From positions 2,356,001 through 2,420,000 of the forward strand of contig NZ_CP134146.1 of assembly GCF_031583575.1 (NCBI RefSeq): a stretch of DNA of 64,000 nucleotides, written 5' to 3'. Of the stretch, positions 61,734 to 64,000 are shown one piece after another. The notes under the pieces were generated by a model, which was not told the origin of the DNA, did no database searches, and saw only the letters and a list, made by a program, of their open reading frames with translations. Numbering within the stretch: position 1 is the stretch's first letter; every line of letters starts with the position of its first letter. This stretch comes from Thalassotalea nanhaiensis (GTDB lineage Bacteria > Pseudomonadota > Gammaproteobacteria > Enterobacterales > Alteromonadaceae). The translations under genes and the position numbers were made by a program.

Positions 61734-62897
61734 ATGAGCTCATTGAACCGTTGCTTCAATATTGGTGATTTAAAGAAAAAGGCGAAAAAAAGATTACCAG
61801 CAACCATGTATCACTATATGGCCGGTGGAGCCGATGACGAATGGAGTTTAAGGCGTAACAGTAGTGCCTTTGATGATTATCAACTGATGCCTAATCAGTT
61901 AAATGATGTATCTAAAGTAGACATTTCAACGAAGGTACTCGGTTGTGATTTAAGCATGCCATTTTTCTTATCGCCCACCGGTATGAGCCGTTTGTTCCAT
62001 CACGAAAAAGAATTTGCTGTGGCAAAAGCAGCTGAAAAAATGGGCACACTTTATAGCCTATCAACTATGGCGACTACCAGTATAGAAGATATTGGCGCGA
62101 CAATTGATTCAGATAAAATGTTTCAAATCTACATTTTTAAAAACCGAGAACTAACTAAAGAATACGTAAAACGCGCGAAAGCTTCAGGTTATAAAGCGCT
62201 TTGTTTGACTGTAGATACTGCGATTGCAGGCAATCGTGAACGTGATCATTATTACGGCATGGGGATACCACCGAAATTAACCCTGAAAAGTATGCTTAGT
62301 TATATGACTCACTGGCAGTGGGCGTTTAACTTATTACGTAATAGTGACTTTAAACTTGCCAATGTATCTCATTGGGATACCAGTTTATCAAAAGGCACCA
62401 TGGGGTTAATTCAATACGTAAACTCCCAATTTGATGCATCCGTTACTTGGGACGACGTTGCTTGGTTAGTCGAACAATGGGATGGACCTTTTGTCCTTAA
62501 AGGCTCACAATCAGTACTGGATGCAAAAAAAGCTGTAGAGGCAGGTTGTAGTGCTATGATGGTGTCAAACCATGGTGGGCGTCAACTCGACTTTGCTCCT
62601 GCGCCAATTGATTGTATCGCACCAATACGCGATGCGATTGGCGATTCACTTGAGTTGATTGTGGATGGCGGTGTCCGTAGGGGCTCAGATATTGTTAAAG
62701 CACTCGCGCTTGGCGCTAATGCTTGCTCAATTGGCAGGCCATACCTTTACGGTTTGGCAGCTGGTGGTCAACAAGGCGTAGAAAAGGTCATCAGCATACT
62801 TAGCAATGAAGTTAAACGCACTACAGCTTTGCTTGGCTGTAAATCAATAAGTGAAATTAATAAAGATCATTTAATTATTAATAATCAAATTAAATAA
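61734..62897 (+). CDS. FMN-dependent L-2-hydroxyacid oxidase/dehydrogenase (LldD-like)
   Basis: A TIM-barrel flavoprotein of 387 aa oxidising an (S)-2-hydroxy acid to the 2-oxo acid. Motifs are MYHYMAGGADDEWSLRRN (residues 25-42), the catalytic base His280 and substrate-binding Arg283 in VSNHGGRQLDF, and the phosphate-binding VDGGVRRGSDIVKAL. Lactate, glycolate or mandelate are possible substrates; the sequence does not decide. GGGGAAATAATC precedes the ATG. It lies after an FCD regulator and before a GntP-like carrier. Confidence 0.93.
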   Translation: MSSLNRCFNIGDLKKKAKKRLPATMYHYMAGGADDEWSLRRNSSAFDDYQLMPNQLNDVSKVDISTKVLGCDLSMPFFLSPTGMSRLFHHEKEFAVAKAAEKMGTLYSLSTMATTSIEDIGATIDSDKMFQIYIFKNRELTKEYVKRAKASGYKALCLTVDTAIAGNRERDHYYGMGIPPKLTLKSMLSYMTHWQWAFNLLRNSDFKLANVSHWDTSLSKGTMGLIQYVNSQFDASVTWDDVAWLVEQWDGPFVLKGSQSVLDAKKAVEAGCSAMMVSNHGGRQLDFAPAPIDCIAPIRDAIGDSLELIVDGGVRRGSDIVKALALGANACSIGRPYLYGLAAGGQQGVEKVISILSNEVKRTTALLGCKSISEINKDHLIINNQIK

Positions 62898-62933
62898 CAG
62901 TATTTATAACTAATAACAAAAAAGAGAAGTATT

Positions 62934-64000
62934 GTGGAAATCCTAGTGTTAATTCTTTCCTTGGCCTTATTAATATGGCTAACCATGCGTGGTGCTAACT
63001 TAATCGTCGTTGCACCATTTTGTGCGCTTATATTGGCTCATTTTAGTGGCTTTGATATTGGCACGGTCGAAGAGCATGGCTTTACCTTTATCTACATGAA
63101 AGGCTTTACCAGCTTTTTCGCTTCCTGGTTTTTAGTGTTTTTGCTTGGCAGCATTTTTGGCAAGTTAATGGAAGACTGTGGCGCGGCTGAGAAAGTATCA
63201 CACTACATTATGACCCATGTTGGTAGTGAGCGTGCTGCCGTTGCTGTTGTACTTGCCTGTGCGGTGTTAACCTATGGTGGAGTCAGTGTCTTTGTCGTGG
63301 CATTCACGTCCTACCCTATTGCGTTGAGTTTATTTAGAGAAGCAAATTTACCACGCCGATTTATTCCTGGTTGTTTAGCCTTTGGCTCAGCCACCTTTAC
63401 CATGACTTCAGCAGGTTCACCTGAGATCCAAAATTGGATCCCAATCAAGTATTTGCATACCTCGCCTTGGGCGGGTTGGGAAGTGAGTATTCCCGTTGCC
63501 ATTTTTATGGCATTTGCCGGTTTTATTTGGCTAAACAAAATGATCAGTACTGCCGTTGCTAATGGTGAAGTATTTGAACATCGAGATAATGATCCTCACC
63601 CAGATGAGCGAAATTTACCGTCGCTATTGCCTTCTTTATTACCACTGTTCTCTATTGTATTGATAAGCTTTCTTGCTCATGATGTTCTACGTCAAAATGC
63701 ACTAGTGTTAGCACTGTTAATTGGTTGTATATTGACCTACCTGTTAAATATGAGCCACTTTCAAAATACCGAAAAAGCGTTGCATGAAGGTGCATATAGC
63801 GCATTAATCGCTACCGGTAATACCTGTGCCGTTGTTGGTTTTGGCGCCGTGGCAAAAATGACTCCTGGCTTTGATATAGCCATGGACTTTGTGATGAATT
63901 TACCAGGCAGTGGTTTAGTCAGTGCTTCGGTAGCCATCATTATCATCGCGGGTATTACTGGCTCGGCATCAGGAGGCCAATCTATTGCATTACCAGAGCT
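62934..64000 (+). CDS. GntP-family permease (3' end beyond window)
   Basis: An inner-membrane carrier, open to the end of the window for 355 codons without a stop, hence truncated. It begins at GTG with AGAG upstream. Hydrophobic helices and the family motif VLTYGGVSVFVVAFTSYPIAL, then FGSATFTMTSAGSPEIQNWIP and ITGSASGGQSIALPEL, identify the gluconate:H+ / citrate-like GntP group. It lies 36 bases after the hydroxyacid oxidase, so it probably imports that enzyme's acid. Confidence 0.9.
   Translation, partial: MEILVLILSLALLIWLTMRGANLIVVAPFCALILAHFSGFDIGTVEEHGFTFIYMKGFTSFFASWFLVFLLGSIFGKLMEDCGAAEKVSHYIMTHVGSERAAVAVVLACAVLTYGGVSVFVVAFTSYPIALSLFREANLPRRFIPGCLAFGSATFTMTSAGSPEIQNWIPIKYLHTSPWAGWEVSIPVAIFMAFAGFIWLNKMISTAVANGEVFEHRDNDPHPDERNLPSLLPSLLPLFSIVLISFLAHDVLRQNALVLALLIGCILTYLLNMSHFQNTEKALHEGAYSALIATGNTCAVVGFGAVAKMTPGFDIAMDFVMNLPGSGLVSASVAIIIIAGITGSASGGQSIALPE

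Noticed and set aside
24519-64000. A single integrated genomic island starting at tRNA-Val
   Set aside because: No integrase, no repeated tRNA end within the window, and sthA (housekeeping) lies inside the region.
1-64000. CRISPR array, prophage or insertion sequence
   Set aside because: No regularly spaced repeats, phage structural genes or transposase frames were found on either strand.

Overview
The window is AT-rich DNA from a marine-type gammaproteobacterium, most likely of the order Alteromonadales and close to Colwelliaceae (Colwellia/Thalassotalea type). This rests on protein-level resemblance, the thrS-infC-rpmI-rplT order, a soluble transhydrogenase, and paralogous TonB receptors beside AraC regulators. 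It is an inference from sequence, not a search result.

Region 1 (1-24.4 kb) is mostly conserved chromosome. It holds the end of metG, a Tat-exported sulfite dehydrogenase with its cytochrome c, an L,D-transpeptidase, and lysC behind a lysine riboswitch. Next come a cytochrome b561/YceI pair and the arsenic operon arsR-gapdh-arsJ. A methyltransferase-FGGY kinase-NIF3 operon is followed by gloB, mltD, purC and the translation cluster thrS-infC-rpmI-rplT. The cluster carries a thrS translational operator and an AUU-initiated infC. Riboflavin synthase and a MATE exporter close the region. Two copies of a 60-nt structured repeat lie in intergenic gaps at 3.75 and 15.5 kb.

A tRNA-Val(GAC) at 24.5 kb marks the change to Region 2 (24.6-64 kb), which is dominated by accessory catabolic and regulatory genes. 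Two duplicated TonB-dependent receptors share even their leader sequence. Four secreted M19-type (renal dipeptidase-like) proteins each stand next to a divergent AraC-family regulator with an Arabinose_bd-type N-terminal domain. All four M19 proteins have lost the HxD motif and the bridging Glu of the classical di-zinc site but keep the two SH histidines and the late Asp. A lipoprotein N-acyl-D-amino-acid deacylase homologue lies among them.

Around these are two hydroxy-acid modules, each controlled by a FadR-type GntR regulator. One pairs a BASS transporter with a FAD-linked D-2-hydroxyacid dehydrogenase. The other pairs an FMN L-2-hydroxyacid oxidase with a GntP-type permease and has an LldR-like palindrome upstream. 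There are also an Asp/Glu racemase-SDR pair and several small ferredoxin-fold proteins (GYD, two EthD domains, a DUF1330 domain fused to a flavodoxin-fold quinone reductase), plus a SnoaL-like protein, a cupin, an AhpD-like protein and a porin.

Read together, Region 2 looks like a set of uptake-hydrolysis-oxidation modules for D-configured or unusual peptide/acyl-amino-acid material. The substrate cannot be named from sequence alone. The housekeeping gene sthA lies inside the region, so it is not a single clean insertion. The last gene, the GntP permease, runs off the window.
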